Part shown: positions 4,908 to 6,580 of the stretch, piece after piece
Layout of the letters: each line of letters opens with the position of its first letter
How positions within the stretch are numbered: position 1 is the stretch's first letter
Assembly (NCBI GenBank): GCA_023229485.1
Contig: JALNZJ010000035.1
Location: 911 to 7,490, forward strand
DNA: 6,580 bases
Direction of reading: 5' to 3'
Source of the DNA: a bacterium
Lineage (GTDB): Bacteria; Patescibacteriota; Minisyncoccia; Minisyncoccales; Minisyncoccaceae
Translations under genes and position numbers: made by a program
Notes under the pieces: generated by a model
Database searches by the model: none
Seen by the model: only the letters and a program-made list of their open reading frames with translations
What the model was told of the DNA's origin: nothing

Positions 4908-6443
4908 ATGAAATTTGAAAAGCAGTTAAAAAAATTAGAATCAAAAATATTGGAACAAGCTGATAAAGCTTTTATTCAAAAACAGCATGATAAGGGAAAG
5001 CTTGATGCAAGAGAAAGGATAAATGAACTTGTGGATGAAGGTAGTTTTGTAGAATTGGATTCATTTATTGAGACTCGTTTTACTAATCTTGGATTAGACA
5101 AAAAAAGGTATTCGGGTGATTGCGTGGTTACTGGATTTGCAAAAATTAATGGACGACAAACTTATATTTATAGTCAAGATTTTGCAAGAAGTGGTGGAAC
5201 TCTAGGTGAAATGCACGGTAAAAAGATTGTTAAAGTTATTGAGCTGGCACAAAAAACTGGCTGTCCGATAGTCGGAATTATTGATTCGGGTGGAGCTAGG
5301 ATACAAGAAGGGGTTGCGAGCTTAGATGGATATGCTTCTATATTTAGAGCGATGGTTAAGGCTTCGGGAGTTATTCCTCAAATAAGTATAATGGTTGGAC
5401 CATCGGCTGGCGGTGCTTGTTATGCTCCAGGCTTGTCAGATTTTATTTTTATGGTCGAAGGATTGTCTCAAATGTATATAACTGGTCCAGATATAATAAA
5501 AAGCGTTACGGGCGAGGATGTTAATTTTGAAAATCTGGGTGGAGCGACGATTCATTCTACTAAAAGTGGATGTGCACATTTCGTGTTAAAAAATGAGAAA
5601 GAGTGTTTTGGCAGTGTAAGGGAATTTTTAAAATATTTGCCTCAGAACAATACTGATGATTTTTTTGATCAGGGAGATAGTGACGGGCGTATCCTTGATA
5701 ATATTTTGGATTTAATCCCCGAAGAGTATGAAAAAGGATACGATATGAAATTAATAATAAATGAAGTGTTTGATAAAAATTCTTTTTTTGAAGTCCAAAA
5801 GTCTTTTGCACTTAATGCTATTATTGGATTTGGAAAATTAAATGGCAATTCAATTGGAATTGTTGCTAATCAAACAAAATTTATGGCAGGAGTTTTAGAT
5901 ATTGACGCCTCGGATAAAATTGCTAGGTTCGTAAGATTTTGCGATGCTTTTAATTTGCCAATTGTTAATCTTGTTGATACTCCAGGATATCTTCCAGGAA
6001 CAAATCAGGAGTATCAAGGAATAATACGACATGGAGCAAAAATACTTTATGCTTATGGCGAAGCAACGGTTCCTAAGATCAGTGTCATCCTGAGAAAAGC
6101 TTTTGGAGGGGCTTATATTGCCCTTGCATCGCGTGGACTTGGCTACGATAAGGTAATTGCTTGGCCAATGGCACAAATAGCTGTTATGGGTGCTGAGCAG
6201 GCCGTAAAGATAATTTATAAAAAAGAAATAGCAGAAAGTAAAAACCCAGAAAAGATTGAGAAAGAAAAAATTGAAGAAATAAAAGAAAAATTTCTAGATC
6301 CATTTGAAGCGGCAAAGCTTGGTCAGGTTGATATGATAATAGATCCAAAAGATACTAGAAAGATTATTATTCAGTGCTTGGAGTCGCTAGCGAATAAGAG
6401 GGAAGGGATTATACCAAAAAAGCACGGTACAATGCCGTTGTAA
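4908..6443 (+). CDS. Acyl-CoA carboxylase carboxyltransferase, single-chain PccB/MmdA type
   Basis: This enzyme transfers CO2 from carboxybiotin to an acyl-CoA, the second half-reaction; with the carboxylase and carrier it completes an acyl-CoA carboxylase. The 511-residue length matches the PccB/MmdA family, which joins the AccD-like and AccA-like crotonase folds in one chain. N-terminal half: GKLDARERI (30-38), SQDFARSGGTLGEMHGKKI (89-107; the middle is usually TVFGGS), IDSGGARIQEGV (125-136) and VGPSAGGACYAPGLSDF (163-179). C-terminal half: VANQTKFMAGVLDIDASDK (319-337), DTPGYLPGTNQE (357-368), IIRHGAKILYAY (372-383), RKAFGGAYI (396-404) and WPMAQIAVMGAE (419-430), ending in the typical KKHGTMPL. 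Ile404 sits where Streptomyces PccB has Asp422, a residue known to steer acyl-CoA choice, and favours acetyl-CoA over propionyl-CoA. Sodium-pumping decarboxylases share this family, but no membrane subunit gene is present in this window. Confidence 0.92.
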   Translation: MKFEKQLKKLESKILEQADKAFIQKQHDKGKLDARERINELVDEGSFVELDSFIETRFTNLGLDKKRYSGDCVVTGFAKINGRQTYIYSQDFARSGGTLGEMHGKKIVKVIELAQKTGCPIVGIIDSGGARIQEGVASLDGYASIFRAMVKASGVIPQISIMVGPSAGGACYAPGLSDFIFMVEGLSQMYITGPDIIKSVTGEDVNFENLGGATIHSTKSGCAHFVLKNEKECFGSVREFLKYLPQNNTDDFFDQGDSDGRILDNILDLIPEEYEKGYDMKLIINEVFDKNSFFEVQKSFALNAIIGFGKLNGNSIGIVANQTKFMAGVLDIDASDKIARFVRFCDAFNLPIVNLVDTPGYLPGTNQEYQGIIRHGAKILYAYGEATVPKISVILRKAFGGAYIALASRGLGYDKVIAWPMAQIAVMGAEQAVKIIYKKEIAESKNPEKIEKEKIEEIKEKFLDPFEAAKLGQVDMIIDPKDTRKIIIQCLESLANKREGIIPKKHGTMPL

Positions 6444-6509
6444 AAAGGAACATATAAAATTTAAAGCAGTGTCGTAATTCTTTTTTAAATGTTTTCCTTT
6501 TGCCATACA

Positions 6510-6531
6510 CAAATTTTCTGCTGAAAATTTG
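6510..6531. repeat. Inner hairpin 1 of the palindrome
   Basis: This is a perfect 9-base inverted repeat: caaattttc (6510-6518) and gaaaatttg (6523-6531) around the loop tgct. It is AT-rich, so modest in stability, and is not followed by a T tract. It is unlikely to be a classical terminator by itself. Confidence 0.65.
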
Positions 6532-6537
6532 CCTTAC

Positions 6538-6558
6538 TTTATTTTCAGTCAAAATAAA
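6538..6558. repeat. Inner hairpin 2 of the palindrome
   Basis: An 8-base perfect inverted repeat, tttatttt (6538-6545) and aaaataaa (6551-6558), surrounds the loop cagtc. A further cct (6533-6535 region) and agg (6559-6561) could pair across a small bulge. The stem consists only of A-T pairs, so it matters mainly as part of the larger folded element. Confidence 0.55.
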
Positions 6559-6580
6559 AGGTGTCAAAAGGAAACATTTA

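Larger units (their letters stand above)
6486..6580. repeat. Nested palindrome with 16-17 bp terminal inverted arms
   Basis: The left arm (6486-6502) is taaatgttttccttttg. The right arm (6565-6580) is its reverse complement except for one extra T in the left arm. An additional acac/gtgt pairing (6507-6510 with 6561-6564) is possible inside. The arms enclose two smaller hairpins, so the strand can fold as a three-way junction. The layout resembles a small non-autonomous mobile element or a REP-like repeat. A large transcription terminator for the operon is the alternative, but the bases after the right arm, where a T tract would be, lie outside the window. It begins 42 bases after the last stop codon and may extend past the edge. 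Confidence 0.7.

Noticed and set aside
193..6176. Several minus-strand open frames of 73-126 codons
   Set aside because: All lie opposite well-conserved genes, show no recognisable domains and have compositions expected for antisense shadows.
4908..6443. Carboxyltransferase as part of a sodium-pumping methylmalonyl-CoA or glutaconyl-CoA decarboxylase
   Set aside because: A biotin carboxylase gene is present and no membrane decarboxylase subunit is seen, so an ATP-driven carboxylase is the better reading.

Overview
The window is a tightly packed, AT-rich (roughly one third GC by eye) bacterial operon for making and using malonyl-CoA and acyl chains. Seven genes, all on the + strand, fill positions 1-6443. 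The gaps between them are 5-11 bases or the genes overlap, so they are probably cotranscribed from a promoter upstream of the window. No RNA gene, CRISPR array, transposase or phage gene is visible.

Layout: (1) 1-822, the 3'-terminal part of a nitronate monooxygenase/FabK-like flavoprotein with a four-cysteine motif near its end; (2) 829-1770, a full-length FabK-type enoyl-ACP reductase; (3) 1776-2438, a PlsC-type lysophosphatidate acyltransferase; (4) 2425-3957, biotin carboxylase; (5) 3963-4352, biotin carboxyl carrier protein; (6) 4364-4897, a very short biotin-protein ligase; (7) 4908-6443, a single-chain PccB-type carboxyltransferase. The last 137 bases are non-coding. They hold a nested palindrome (6486-6580) with two small internal hairpins, running exactly to the window edge.

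How the parts fit: genes 4, 5 and 7 form a complete three-polypeptide acyl-CoA carboxylase, and gene 6 would attach biotin to gene 5. The carboxylase would supply malonyl-CoA for chain elongation, FabK would carry out the last reduction of each cycle, and PlsC would move finished acyl chains onto lysophosphatidate. The isoleucine in the GGAYI motif of the carboxyltransferase fits acetyl-CoA better than propionyl-CoA.

Organism: not identifiable with certainty. The genetic code is standard in all genes. None of the six internal start codons has a recognisable Shine-Dalgarno sequence, and all six ATGs follow a T. Leaderless-like or non-SD initiation, low GC, compact gene packing and a PccB-type carboxylase in place of AccA/AccD suggest an uncultivated lineage such as Patescibacteria, Omnitrophota or a Bacteroidota relative. 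This is inference only.

The most unusual points are the biotin ligase placed inside the carboxylase operon with no room for a C-terminal domain and an altered GRGRRG loop, two substitutions in the ATP site of the biotin carboxylase, the tandem unequal FabK-like pair, and the nested palindrome after the last gene.
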